Source: Corylus avellana (lineage: Eukaryota > Streptophyta > Magnoliopsida > Fagales > Betulaceae). From it: a stretch of DNA of 64,000 nt. The DNA is taken from NCBI RefSeq assembly GCF_901000735.1, contig NC_081542.1:47656238-47720237 (forward strand). The letters run 5' to 3'. Position 1 is the first letter of the stretch; the number at the start of each line of letters is the position of its first letter. This document shows positions 13,576 to 28,227 of this stretch, one piece after another. The notes beneath the pieces are model-generated. The model did not search any database. It had not been told where the DNA came from and was given only the letters and a program-made list of their open reading frames with translations. Both the position numbers and the translations under genes were made by a program.

Positions 13576-13981
13576 ATGGCTGACTCTCAGCACTCTTCCT
13601 CCAATGAGTTTAGGAACCAAACCCCTTCCAATGACACTTTGGCCGACTCTCAAGGTACCCTTTTTGACACCAAAATTTTCTCTGCACAAGTGCATGTCTA
13701 ATCTAAAAGTCCTGTTCATACACAATTGTAGTTCTTTTTTTTTTTCTTTTTTTTTTAATTTTTATATATGGCTCTATAGCCTCTATATTTGAACTTATTG
13801 GCATACTCTTGACATGGAGTCCCTAGAAGTTTCCCCTTACTGATCTTGGGTTCTTACTTCAGAGGAAACAAGTGAAGAATCAAAGCTGGAATTCTCTGAA
13901 GATGAGGAAACACTTATTATAAGGATGTACAATCTGGTTGGAAAAAGGTAGCTTCATTCTCTTCACTTCTGAGTCTTCCAT

Positions 13982-14013
<32 letters not shown>

Positions 14014-14140
14014 AACAGCTTCTTCAAAGCTAAATTCTATTACTGTGATCAGGTGGCCTCTAATTGCTGGAAGGATCCCAGGAAGAACAGCTGAGGAAAT
14101 TGAAAAGTACTGGACTTCTAGATATATACTCAACAAGTGA
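13576..14140 (+). CDS. R3-MYB (CPC/TRY/MYBx-type) small repressor
   Basis: Three exons 13576-13654, 13863-13947 and 14053-14140, all with GT-AG borders, sum to 252 nt and encode 83 aa. Residues about 34-77 form one R3 MYB repeat with WPLIAGRIPGRTAEEIEKYW. Family members lack R2 and an activation domain; they compete with R2R3-MYBs for bHLH partners and so repress trichome, root-hair or anthocyanin programmes. The bHLH-contact signature [D/E]Lx2Rx3Lx6Lx3R is kept (L44, R47, L51, L58, R62) except that the first acidic position is Thr43. The N-terminal 30 residues are Ser/Asn-rich and unconserved. The intron positions inside the R3 repeat fit this family. CPC/ETC versus anthocyanin-type MYBx cannot be settled here. 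Confidence 0.9.
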
Positions 14141-15613
14141 ATGAATGTACAACAAATTGGTCGCTGCTTTTTCTCTGCCAAAAGCATATTGGGGAGCATG
14201 GTTTAACAAATTTAACAATTAATTGTGGATTTCACCGTCTACTTTCTCTTGTTATTAGGATTCAAAGCCAGTGTGATTGATTATTCCCCAAGTTCCTATG
14301 TACAATATATCCCTTTGTGCTTGTTTTCATGTACATAGATATTGTGCTATGAGAATGGTATCAAAATTGGATTTTGTTTTTCCTTTATTTTTCGGCTGTC
14401 TTTATCCCTTTGGAATCCATCCTTATCCAAACTGTCTCATGTTTATCTTGTTATCTTCTCAGTTTTCAAAAGAGAAATTTAGAACGTGGTTGTCCAGCAG
14501 TTTGTCAACGCAAGCACTGTAAATTTCCACGATGATGTTCTTTAAGAAAAACAAACATTAGACAAAAATCCTACTTTGGATTATTCACTACCTTATGATG
14601 TTGACAAAAAATAATAATAATTACTTCTCGTTTGACATGAACGTCACTGACGAAGTGTAGCATGCAAGATTACAAGAGGATGCACCTAATAGATACCTAA
14701 TCAATCATATTACCAGGTGTCTAAAGCATTTGATCATACATTTTGTTCGTTTAAAGAGTGTTGTAGGACAACCAATAATCACCAGAATCACAAAGTGAAA
14801 GTAGGGAAAAAGAGAGAAAGAAGAAGCTAAGGGAAGAAAAGAAGCCAGAGAGAGAAGGAAGAGAAAAAGAGTGGCGTGGAGAAGAGAGAGAGAGAGAGAG
14901 AATCAATTCTTTTAACTTCTTTTTTTTTTTTTTTCATTAAAGTCTGTTTTTATTGGAGTACAATACAAAATTAAATAGATTAAAGACTTTATTAGTATCT
15001 TTCAACCCCGATTTATCGAATTACCAAAAACATACTAATTACCAAAAATTAGAACAATATCCGATTATTGAATTACCAAAAATATTCTAGGACAACACTC
15101 ATTTGTTGAATGACCAAAAACGACACACTCTTGAAAATTAAATTAAATGTTAATAACACAAATATTAGACCTATACAAAATTAGGTGGACCCAATGACTC
15201 TCATCTCCATCGTATCAAAGAGTATATCGTTTAATGCAAGAGAAGGTAAGAAAACATAGCATTACCTTCATATTCCTTGACTGGAAATTAAGGCATATCT
15301 CAGCCAGAAGTTACTGCTGGACGAGTAAGTAAACCCAAAAGATAGATGCAAGAGAAAAATACATTGAAGCATGCATCAATAGACAGAGTGGCCCATTTAA
15401 AATATAGATTTACATAGAAACACTAATAAATCCATGTAAAAAGTTATTGCTGTGCATTACCACCAAGTACATGTCATAGTCATTGAACTTTTACAGCCAC
15501 AATTGTGATTTGAGTGATTTGTTGCTCAATAACAGGCACCAATCATGAGAGAAAGACAATGCTGCTAAAAGTTATCACTTTAACAGAAAACACCAACTAG
15601 TATCTGGGTCGCA
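14141..15613. other. Intergenic, between convergent MYB and CRIPT genes
   Basis: 3' flanks of two genes that face each other. AT-rich, with a purine-rich GA tract near 14800-14900 followed by a T run. No supported gene. Probable MYB 3'-UTR near 14141-14530. Confidence 0.55.
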
Positions 15614-17736
15614 TCATACATTGCTTTGTCTATATAACTTGGTGTCAAGTACTTGCTTACCGCACATTGCACAGACACCTGCACAACGAAACACATTTAA
15701 GAAGTTTCTTAGCACCAAACTACATACATGCAAACCGCCAAACAGATCACCCACAAAAAATAATAGTACCTTTGGAATAAGCACAAGTGTGACAGTACTT
15801 GGCATTCTGGTGTACTTGCTGCTTGCATATGATGCATTTGGTATTTCCATAAGGAGTCCACCTGCAAGCAAAAAAGAAAACGTGGATAAGATTATGAAAT
15901 TCAAAACCTAAATCATCTACACTGAAAATTGAATTTAATACAATAAGCAAAGATGTCAGATGACCACCTGACGTTCATTAGACAGATCTGCTTATTGTAG
16001 TTAATTTTGTATATTAGTTGCACTTTGCATGACAAAGAGGTCAAAAGCTCAATTGAACGCAACAAGCAAGTCTAAGCTATAACTCAACTAAGCCGTGATC
16101 CTAACTAATTATTCAACACTTCCTAAGGCCCAGGAGCTCTATCTAAGGCCATACTCATTGTTGCAAGAAACTTCAATCTATAACTGCACAAGTTTATGCA
16201 CAATTATGCAACCTCATCAAATATCTTATAACTCATTGGAGCTGTGTCAACTAAATACTTTTATATTCGCTATATACCTTTAGCGAAATTTGTCCTACTC
16301 TGTATCTCACTCATTCCAGTGTCACAACCTCAAAAATTCTTCATAGTATATGCATATCCTTGACTAAATAAACATTAAAGTGTGACTAATTTTTTTTGAT
16401 AAGTAACATTAAAGTGTGACTTATACTCATTATTACATTCAATAAAAAAGATAAGATCATGAAATAAAATGCTAATATAATCTTTTCCCATGTACATCAG
16501 GCACAACTCAACTGATTTTAATTTTTTTGACTAAACTATTTTCACTTTACCCTATAATTTCAACATGAATCCACAGCCACCAACTGTAACTATTGAAAAT
16601 TTTAGAATCAAGAATTCGTTGGATGAGTAGTAACATAGAGAGTAAGAGATGTGCTACAAGCAAAAACCTTACGTTCCACCATGGTAGGAAAGAAAAGCAT
16701 ACTGGTTAACAAACCCACAGAACCAAATGAGAGCATACAAAACATACCAAATACACACATTCAAGATCCGAAAGGTTCACTCCTATTGGGAATAAAAATA
16801 TAATTTAATAAGCTAAAAAGATAACGAGATCACTAGTTGCAGTAGCTAGTTTGCTTGCTACTTCAAAGGCTCAATGTGTAGTAGTAAACTAGTTTAGTAA
16901 CAAAACAGTTACAGTACATACAGAGCACATAGTCTAGTCTCAGATTCTCGCTTTCAAGAAACAGGTAGCCAATTCAGTTCTTGCAACACCCCAAGGACCC
17001 TATAACAGGATTAATCAAATGAAGTCTGCACGACAATGTTAACTTTGTTGCCAATCATAACTTTGTTGCTAATCAAAACCCCATATACTACGGTAGAAAC
17101 ACCGGCATTCTAGCGTTCAATAAAAACCAACATCAGGGTAAACTCTGTATCCCACTTCTTTCTCCAATTTCCAAACACTACGAACTCGAGGAAAATTGAA
17201 TTGATTACATGGATTTGACCATAATAGAACTCTATTGCAATGTATTTATCTTAGTGAATCAAATTAACATAAACTTACCACCAACAGCCATGGCCCTTTA
17301 TCGTTTTTTTTTTTTCTTCTACTATTCAAGCCCAACATCGTAACCAAAACAAGCAAAGCATTCAACAAAGCAAAAGAATATATATTTAAACCAAGGAATA
17401 ACTCAAAAACAAAATTATTTTTGAAAAAAGAATATAATACCATAAAATTGGAAAATTTTACACAAGCGAGAAGAAAAGAACCTGTTCTTTTTGGAGAGGA
17501 GCTTGTTCTCGTTGATCTTGCGGCCACCGCCTTCTGTGGTATTGCTCGCTCCTTCTTTCCACTTGTCCGGCACTATCACCTTCGATAGCTTCTTCTCACC
17601 TATACACAACCAAACACAAAATCAAAACAAAATTTACAAATGTCTAAAGCGTATCATCAAAACCACATGATTTCAATTAGAGAAACATCAATCGCAGAGG
17701 GAAAATCAGAAAACGCTTACACTTCTCGCACACCAT
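15614..17736 (-). CDS. CRIPT: CRIPT-family zinc-ribbon protein
   Basis: Four exons on the minus strand: 17736-17721, 17599-17482, 15861-15770 and 15678-15614, all GT-AG, total 291 nt, 96 aa. Starts MVCEKCEKKLSKVIVPDKWK and ends LDTKLYRQSNV, the near-invariant ends of CRIPT proteins. Four CxxC pairs (C3/C6, C54/C57, C68/C71, C78/C81) would bind zinc. Animal CRIPT was named for binding the third PDZ domain of PSD-95; plants lack that partner, and a conserved link to the minor spliceosome has been reported for the family. The 1.6-kb second intron (15862-17481) holds most of the locus. The first exon encodes only five full codons, so ORF-based gene finding would miss the start. A CT-rich tract near 17755-17780 lies in the probable 5' UTR. 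Confidence 0.95.
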
Positions 17737-19263
17737 TGTTTTCCTCTCTGAATTTTGTTGCTTCTCTCTCTCTCTCTGTGAGAATCGGAGCCCTATGTCT
17801 CACGGGCCCTGAGAAGCCCAAACAGAGTTGATTTACTGAATTGCCCCACATATTTTATTTTATTTCCGTGTGCTGTGGGTCAATGGGAGTGAGGTGACGC
17901 GTAATTTTTTTTTTTTTTTTAGTATGTCCACACAAGAAAGTGAGAGATAATATTTAAATTAGTGACTTTCGCTTTATGAGACGTAATTCACAGCTGATTG
18001 AGTTACTCCTTAAAGACCGGTAATATGTAATTGAAAGCCAACTTGAATAAGTATAATACAGTACGAATCATTAAAAGATGTTTCGTAAAAGAGTAATTTT
18101 ATATAATGCACTATTAATCTACCTTTATATTAAGCTTTGTAAAAATTAAAAAAATTAAAAAGTCAATGATAAATTGGCAATGACACATTAACATAATAAA
18201 ATAATAAAGATATTATAAAATGCAATGATACCTTTCTTACACTGATGTGGTTGTACAACAGGGTATACTTATATTGGTTAAAAAAAAAATTCACAGATTC
18301 TCTCTTATGGTGCAATCTCTAATCACCACAAAGGGGTGATTGTAAGTTTGTAACCACTTGATTTAGATCGATAAGATTTGGTAGGCAGTGTGACTACCAT
18401 ATCTCACTAGTTGAGGTAGTTGTGATGCATAATGGATTAAAGTCCGAATAAAGTTTTCTTTTAAACTTTCTAATCTATCAAAGTCACACGACTTCAAGTT
18501 GACTATGTCCCATTGTTGCTTATTAATGGGTAGAAATGGTTCTTTTTATTTTTTATTTTTTTTTAAGAAAAATTAATCTGATTTCATTAATAGTGATCAA
18601 GAGTATAAAAGCTCTTACAATCACAGAACATACAGTTCTGCAAGATCATAGCCGAAACTAAAAGATTACACGTCAAAAAATTGAAAACATAACAGATCTT
18701 ATAATAAAAAACCAATTTATGACGTCAAACATCCACTATCTCAACTCGATCTTACAGATCTGCTAATGCAGACTCCTTCCTAAAGCACAGGAAGCCATTT
18801 CCCAAATATGAGCAAAATACTCGCACCCAAATCATTTCCCTCTCAACCCGAAAGCTAGAAGATTACATGCAGTAATACTCGTAGTTCAATAAATTGAGAA
18901 GTGCTAGGGAGCGAAACAATGAACTCAAAAAAAATTTCAAACTGACGTGACAAATCGTGAATAGCAGATAAAGAAGAGAGAATTGAATTTTTTTTAATTT
19001 AAAAACCTTTGCCACATGAGTTTGAAAATTTTTTTGAGTTCATTTGTTTGGCTCTCTAGTACTTATCCAATAAATTACACCCTTCTTTGTTTTTTTTAAT
19101 CAAAACTCACTCATTTATAATTTATACTGAATAATTGAATAAATCGAATAGAAATCTAATTTTCACATAGTTAATAATGGCACAAAAATTACGCCTTATA
19201 CCGATATAAAATGAAAATTGATTTAAAAAAATGGATAAAATAAAGTAGCTATTCAGTTGCTGA
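17737..19263. other. Intergenic, CRIPT promoter and XTH 3' flank
   Basis: AT-rich, no supported gene. Contains copy 2 of the poly(A)-tailed repeat and A/T runs near 17907-17921 and 18541-18563. Confidence 0.55.
17907..18035 (-). repeat. Interspersed poly(A)-tailed repeat, copy 2
   Basis: Poly-T run, AGTATGTCC start, purine-rich block, 'CGCTTTATGAGACG' middle and 'GATTGAGTTACTCCTTAAAG' end, in the same order as 2629-2760 and 25748-25856. Confidence 0.5.
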
Positions 19264-21592
19264 TCAATCCCACGGGCTCAACGAACACTCCCCGGGCAGA
19301 GTCGGGTAGCGTTCATAGTCCTTGCAATAATCATATATAACAAGGTTTCTCTGCACCCAAGCAAAGTCCATTTTCTGAGAATCCGACAGATGCCAAGCTT
19401 TATATTGATCCCACCAATTGTCGGTGGTGGTGGACACGCAGGCAGGATAGGGGTCCTCCCATTGGCAGCCGTCGACGGTGAAGTCCTTGTAAGATGACAC
19501 AAATGGGGCCCGGGTCCAGTCCGTCTTCTCAAGCCCACCTCTCGTGGCCCATTCGTCGGCGTTCCATATGCTGGAGAACAAGTACATGGGCTTCTCGCTG
19601 GGGAAGAAGTCATTTGCTTCCCCGTTGTTCTTGTACACCCTCATCGGAACGCTATCCACAAAAAACCTGTTTCCGTATTTCAAAAGAGAAAAAAAAAAAA
19701 GGAAATTATATATAGCCGGTGAGTTTCACCGACAGAGAAAACAAAAGGTGATCATGTCGGTGCAGTATACATGTGCTGAACGTGATTGGTTATGGTGTTA
19801 CACTAGAAGTTATGAATAAGTCATGTGTGTTGTAGATGAATGAGAATCTTTTCAATTCGCTGCCAGAATTGTATGATAATATATGGATTGGTTACCAATA
19901 ATTTGGTGTTCGAATTGTTAGCAATTTGGTCAATAAATATGACAAAATTTTTATTAGGCCTCTATACCCGAACATGAGACGGGCTGCTTGAGATTTGCTC
20001 TAACATGTAAGTTTCATAAATGTTTTCTCACATTTACAGTAATTTGGCAACAAATCTCTATCCATGTTATGGATGGATGAGAATCTCTTACAATTAGTTG
20101 CTCGAATTGCATGTAATTCGCAATTCGAGCAGTTCTACAAAAGAAAAGGTTGTAGAACCCAACTACTCGAGGTTGGTGAATCTTGCAGCTTTGACTATCC
20201 AAAGTAGGTGAGTCATACGACCTCTTTTATGTGGAGCTATGTACAATTCGAGGAGTTAATTATGAAAGATCTTGATCTTAATCTTAGGTTTCAATTCATA
20301 AATTTATGGTTTGAGATAAATATTGTGGCAATTTGTGAAATTAAAGTCTTATTTAAGAGATGTTAAATCCACAAGCCCTCCCTTGAAGGGCCCAAGCCTA
20401 TATTATCGGTTCCCATATGAGTACCTATGTTGATTATAGTAAAACTATTGGATCATTGTTGGAACTTTGGTACTAGTTGGATTAGGAATCTTATTGTCTT
20501 CTTGACATATAGGATTGTGTATTCTCTTATGATTATGAATTATGTTCTTTCTCTATTGTAAATCCTAATTTCCTTGAGAGAGGATTATTCTTGGTTATAA
20601 ATAAAGTCTTATGTATAAATGGGCTATACTCACATTGTATTTAGAGATAATTTGAAGTTTCATAAGAAGGAAGAAAGAGATTCATTGTCTTTTCCCAAAA
20701 AATAAAAACATTATTATTACTACTTGTCGACATATACAATTTTGCGAACAATCATTCATTTTATTTTTATGATTATGATTTAAAGTTAATGTACTTAACA
20801 ATGAAAATTATTTAAATTTTTTTAAAAAACAGGCTGACATTAACTTTAATCCTAATTGTCATGAGTGGCTTAAAGAAAAAGGGATGTCAAGGAAGGAGTG
20901 AGAGAAACTTACACAATCTGGTGGTTGTTCCAGAGGACAGAATAGCTATGGAAGTCCTCGGTGGGGTCGAACCAAAGCATGTGCCTCATCTCACGGCCAC
21001 CAGTTCCATTCTTGTACACGTTTGTCTGAATCAGATAGGGCTGCCCGGTCCTATTCCCCAAGAACTCAAAATCCAACTCATCTCTCGTTGGCCCTGCCCC
21101 ATTTTCCGTGCACATCTACACCATTCACATGCTTTCAATATTACTAACAACAATTTTCAACATTGGGTGCATCTGATATTTCACAAAAATCTCCAGGAAA
21201 AAAAAAAACTTACATAGTAAGCTGTCACTACGCCGGCAGAGTCACCTCCGACCAACTTCAGCTTCATGCTAAACCACCCAAATCTATAACTTTGCTTTGT
21301 TTGAAACCCACACCCTATTTACAGATAAATTTATATACTATTATAATCACAAAGAGTGCCTTCAAACTAAAGCAAGGAATCTTGTGTATTTGTTTTTACC
21401 TGTTTCTTTGTCCAAGGCAAGATACCAGGTCTGCCCATCTTCAGAGGTTGTAAAATGGTTCTCCGACCACATTATATTGAAGTTATCTGTAAATGAAGCT
21501 TTAGAATCAGCTGCTTCGGATACAAAGCCAGAGGCAGCCATGAGAGCTGCAATGAAAAGAAGAGTGGGCATTGCAGAAAGTCTTCCTTTCAT
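19264..21592 (-). CDS. XTH: Xyloglucan endotransglucosylase/hydrolase (GH16)
   Basis: Four exons on the minus strand: 21592-21400, 21314-21214, 21115-20913 and 19666-19264, GT-AG throughout, 900 nt, 299 aa. Residues 1-28 are a signal peptide. The catalytic motif DELDFEFLG (residues 110-118) supplies the nucleophile Glu111 and acid/base Glu115, followed directly by the N-glycosylation site N119-R-T that is typical of XTHs. The C-terminal XET_C region has four Cys (GCQW, PACV, YDYC, GEC) and ends SPWD. The enzyme cuts and rejoins xyloglucan in the cell wall. The protein resembles the XTH6/7/8 type; substrate preference is not shown by sequence. The alternative upstream Met at 21703 would bury the signal peptide, so 21592 is preferred. 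Intron 3 is 1.25 kb and holds a possible LTR fragment. Confidence 0.96.
20350..20700. repeat. Possible copia-type LTR fragment in XTH intron 3
   Basis: From TGTTAAATCC to a TCTTTTCCC-like end, this stretch differs in style from the rest of the intron and has the LTR-like order of TATAAATAAAG signal, 'GGGCTATACTC' and terminal T/C-rich tract. No second copy or target-site duplication was found, so this is tentative. Confidence 0.3.
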
Positions 21593-23130
21593 TTTCGGGT
21601 GGGGACTTTGGAGTGAAGAGGAGGAAGGGGCTTCAATTCTCAGCTGGATCTCTGAGAAGGAGATGTGTATTAAATGATCTGTATTTGAAAAAGGATTTTT
21701 CACATGAAGATTAGACCTGTATTGGCTGGCTGAATCAATTATTTAGTTATTATATTATATATGTACAATTTTGCCCATGTAAAAGTGCAAACTATGCAAA
21801 TAAATATCAAGTAAACTCTATGGAATACTAAAATAAATAACAATATGCATATTGATTATCATGCAAGTTTTGTATGTATATGTATTATCTTTTAGAATTT
21901 GGCTTAGCTGCTTAAAAAAATTACACATGTATTGTAGTGTTTTTTTACAATATCTAAGTCAAATCCTATTTTTTATGTAAATCTACTCTTGTATAGTTAA
22001 TATCATATCTCTTAATATATACATCTATCTATATATTCAAAATTAATGTTAAGGATAAAAATAATAGTTCATAGATTAAAAATTTCTCAATTTGTCATGA
22101 GGAAAAAGTGACGAGTTATGTATGTGGAGCATGATCTCTATGTAGAGTTCGTGAAAGGTCCACGAGAGAGAGATGCCTACTCAAGGGTATGCCCCTACTC
22201 AAGGTTTTAGGAGATAGAACTCTTAATCCAAAAGTTAATTAAGAGGATAATTTTAATATTTAACCTTTAAATTTGTAGCTCTAATGATAGTTGAATAAGG
22301 TAGCATATACATTTTTAGGAGTGCTAACGTTAGAGTATATTGTTTGGCTAAATGGGTCACTTCCCATCTAGTGTTTGGAAACATTCACATAGGATCATTC
22401 ATTCTTTCGTCCATTCGAATTAAGAGTGGTAAAAATCTCCCTTGTCATGTTTTTCCCATTTCAATTTTTTTTTTTTTTTTTTTTAAAAAAAGTAGCATAT
22501 ACATTCATTATTTCCTAACAAAAAGAAAATAGCTTTGTTTTTTTCAAAAAAAAAAAAAAAAAATTTTCTCTTTTTTTTTTTTTAAAAAAAAAACAAAAAT
22601 ATTAACAAATACTCCACAATAAAAACAAAACTTTTATTTTTATATTACATCAAAATACTTTTTCAAACATAAAATAAAAAACTTCCGCTAAAAAAAATTA
22701 ACAAGGAAGGGCCATATAATTTATTGTTCTATTTTTTATTAATTGTATAAATTAATTGGTTTTATATTTTGACACATAAATTGATTAATTGTCCCTTAAA
22801 CATCATCACAGTCTTGATCAAAATAGAGCCGACATGGGCAATTTAGGAATTGAAGTAAAAATGATTAGTGGGGAATATAGATATTAAAAAAAAAAAAAAA
22901 AAAAAAAAAATGGGGAGGTGGGAGGGAACTGAGGATAGGGATAGATTAGCCAGGCTGCCCTCCAATGGGTTTTTGCAGACTCAAAATGGAGGTGGGGTCA
23001 ATGTGTCGAATCTAAGAGCGTGAGTGATTTTGATTGGTCATATTAATAATCAGAAAGTTATAGGATTTGACAACTGGAATTGGGGTCCGTAGGATGTAGC
23101 TACTAGTATAATTACTACTTAGGCACTTGA

Positions 23131-23164
<34 letters not shown>

Positions 23165-24439
23165 CTGTCCATTTGGCAATATTTTAACAAACAATTTCAA
23201 ACCCACATTACTTTTATCTTTATGTTACTTTTATATCACTTTTATTGGGATTCACGGTCATTAAGTTCTTCAAAATTTTTTGATTTGAACAATTTAAGAT
23301 AGAAGTTTCTATGATAGAAATAGTGGGAGCACTGGGAGGGGTATTTGTGTCTTTTTATTTTTTGAAAAGATAAAAATATTTATTTTTTATAACGAACAGA
23401 ATATTTTTCAGTTTAAATAAAATGGAAAAGATCATAATTTTAATTATTTTGGGCAAATGACTTTAAGAGTGACAATTTGTGTTTGTGTATTGGGGTTTAA
23501 ATCATGTTGTGTCATGGGTATATGATTATGTAAGTTAATTATAACTCACACCATTTGATTAAATGAATCAGATTCTTCAATCATAACTTATTAATTTTAT
23601 GTTGAATTTGCGGGTTATGTTAAAAACTATCAATCCTAAATATCACGTGTTAAGTTTGAATTGTGTCAAAACATGAGTATAAGATTTATATACTTATTAT
23701 TTAATTAAACGAGTAAGATCTTTGAATCTTTACTCACTAATTTTATATTGAATTTGTATTGAATTTGCAAATCATGTCATAAATTGTCCCTAAATGAATG
23801 TTATTTTTTTACCTTTGTCAATACCATATAAATCCAACCACCCCTTTCTTTTATACCGTCTAAATTTGTATGGCAGAAAATCCCTCTATAAAAATTTGAA
23901 CAACCTAATATGAGAGGATCTCATCGCTAAACTTTGCTTTAAGACTTGAATTAGATTTGGTCAAAAGTTAAAACCATCATAGTTAGTCTACCCCTCTTGT
24001 TTGTTCCTTTAACTTTTACGTGGGTAAATCTTATTAAACAAAATTATTTACCAAAAGAAGTGAACTGTGGCCTGCTTTCTTGGTAATAAAAATGACCAAC
24101 ACGCAGATTACAAAAACCAAGAAAAGGGAGGATATGCTGCAATGAAACCCAAATGCCTTTACTTAAAAAAGAAAAAGAAAAAGAAACAGAAAATACCCCA
24201 AAAACATATCCTTTCCTTGTCTTCATGAAGCCAGAGTCTCCAAGTGGGTAACATGCAAAAGCTTGATTATACTAACCGTTTGATTGAAGGTCAAAGCACA
24301 AAACATTGACTTAATGAAGGTCCACATGCCAGTTAAATTATTGATGGAGATGGGTTTCTTTTGTTTCGCGTTTTGGATTGAAGGGCAGCTATGGTGGCAT
24401 TGTATATTACAGTGACTAATCAAAGAAGTATCAACATGC
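21593..24439. other. Intergenic, XTH promoter side
   Basis: About 2.8 kb, very AT-rich, with long A/T homopolymers near 22466-22600 and 22886-22911 and an (AAT)n microsatellite near 23129-23163. No supported gene. Confidence 0.6.

Positions 24440-24519
<80 letters not shown>
24440..24519 (+). tRNA. tRNA-Leu (anticodon TAG)
   Basis: An 80-nt cloverleaf. The acceptor arm GACAGTT pairs with AGCTGTC (one G-T pair), with discriminator A at 24519. The anticodon stem CCAGA/TCTGG encloses the loop TTTAGGC with anticodon TAG at 24474-24476. The long variable arm is expected for Leu. The T arm GTGGG/CCCAC carries TTCAAAT, and the A box reads TGGCCGAGTGG. No intron and no encoded CCA, as expected for a nuclear tRNA. 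A T-rich Pol III terminator follows at once (24521-24530). Confidence 0.97.
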
Positions 24520-24815
24520 GTTTTATTTTTAATTTTGACTTATTTTTGTTTACTAGCCATTTCTAAAAGATATCAAAATCACAAATATTGGGCCGGAGGC
24601 GATACTGCTACTGGACCTGGTTGCACCAATATTGATTGAGTTTTGTTATATAATTATAATTCTACCATGGAGCCAACTCCTTGACTAATAAATTCATTCA
24701 TTATTTTCTTTTTTCTTTTTTTTAAGGAGAGAGTCAACCAACACAAGCAAAACAAAGCACACGGCTGTCAAAAGAGAGGCCACATATCAAGGCCCAAAAT
24801 GGGAAAAGAGAGTAT

Positions 24816-25125
24816 GTTCATGGTTAGAATTTATTTTCATAAATCATATAGTCATAAATGGAATACGAGTGTCGCTAATATAAAATAATAAAAAAATATT
24901 ATTTAACATTAAAAAAAATTAATAAAAAAAAATAAGGAGTAGTCATCTTAGTTATAGGGGGTGGCCGGACCACCCCATTTTAGCTAGGTTGAGCCATCCC
25001 ATTATTTTTTATTATTTTTTTGTTTGTCCCTTGGGGGTAGCCGAACAAGGGTGGTCCGGCCACCCCCAATGGCCAACACATTTTTTTTTTCATTTTCGTT
25101 TTTCGACCACCTCCAAGGGGCAACC

Positions 25126-25156
<31 letters not shown>

Positions 25157-25427
25157 TTCGTTTGGCCATTGGGGGTAGGGACTACCCCCAAGGGCCATGG
25201 AGTGGCTTCGGCCACCCTTCCTGTCTGGGGTGGCCGAAGCCACCCCTAGGCCCAACGGGGGTGGTTCGGCACCCACTATGGCCAAGATGGGGTAACCAAC
25301 CACCCCTTATTTTTTATTAATTTTTTTTTTTTAATGTTAAATATATTTTATTATTATTTTTTTAATAGTGGGACATGTTTCTCATTTGTGGTTCTATGAT
25401 TTCTAAAAAGAAATTCTAGCCATAAAC
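24816..25427. mobile_element. MITE-like element with long inverted repeats
   Basis: The left arm (from GTTCATGGTTAGAATTT, 24816 to about 24945) is the diverged reverse complement of the right arm (about 25300-25427, ending ATTCTAGCCATAAAC), roughly 130 bp each. The core (24955-25310) is GC-rich with repeated GGGGTGGCCG/CGGCCACCCC palindromes and contains an (ATT)n tract near 25128-25156. No coding capacity. Long arms without a transposase suggest a Mutator- or hAT-type MITE. A clear target-site duplication was not found, so exact ends may shift by several bases. Confidence 0.7.
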
Positions 25428-25543
25428 TTGATATTCTTCAGTCTATTTTGGAGAAGATTTAATTAGGGTTACAATTAATGGAAAAGTTGTTAGTTCATCA
25501 GGTGATAGTGGTTTTATAAGTTATATGAGTCGTGATACACAAC

Positions 25544-25640
25544 ACACGGCGTGCTGTGCACGCCTATGCCAAAAAAAAAGTTCAATTAAAAAAAAAAAAA
25601 AAATTTGCACACGGCGTGCGTGGCACGCCATGTGCTCTTT
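25544..25640. repeat. Two related CACGGCGTGC hairpins
   Basis: The first hairpin is GGCGTGC-TGT-GCACGCC, a perfect 7-bp stem. The second is GCACACGGCGTGC, 3-nt loop, then GCACGCCATGTGC, a 13-bp stem with one mismatch. They are separated by about 40 A-rich bases. Possibly a small foldback element. Confidence 0.6.
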
Positions 25641-25747
25641 TACTTCACCCAAGTTATATTATGAGCACGGAGATTCACCCTCTTATTAAATGCTATTTAT
25701 TAGTATTTTCTTATTCTTCTCTTATTCTCATTTTTGAAAAAAATTAA

Positions 25748-25856
25748 TCTTTTTTTTTTTTTTTTTGACATGTCCGTCTGAGGAAAGGAGAGTTGAAGCT
25801 AGTAACACCGCTTTTATAAGGCGTGGTCATGGAGTTACTCTTTGGGATTAAAAAAA
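25748..25856 (-). repeat. Interspersed poly(A)-tailed repeat, copy 3
   Basis: Poly-T run, GACATGTCCGTCTGAGG start, 'CGCTTTTATAAGGCGTGG' middle and 'GGAGTTACTCTTTGGG' end. The best preserved of the three copies in the window. Confidence 0.5.

Positions 25857-28227
<2,371 letters not shown>

Noticed and set aside
21593..21703. Upstream start of XTH at 21703 giving a 37-residue extension
   Set aside because: It would place a polar Ser/His-rich stretch before the signal peptide; the Met at 21592 directly precedes a normal secretory signal.
24980..25303. Open frames on both strands through the GC-rich MITE core
   Set aside because: Products are low-complexity (poly-Asn or poly-Ile from the ATT tract, Pro/Gly-rich words from palindromes). 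No conserved protein; explained by the element's structure.
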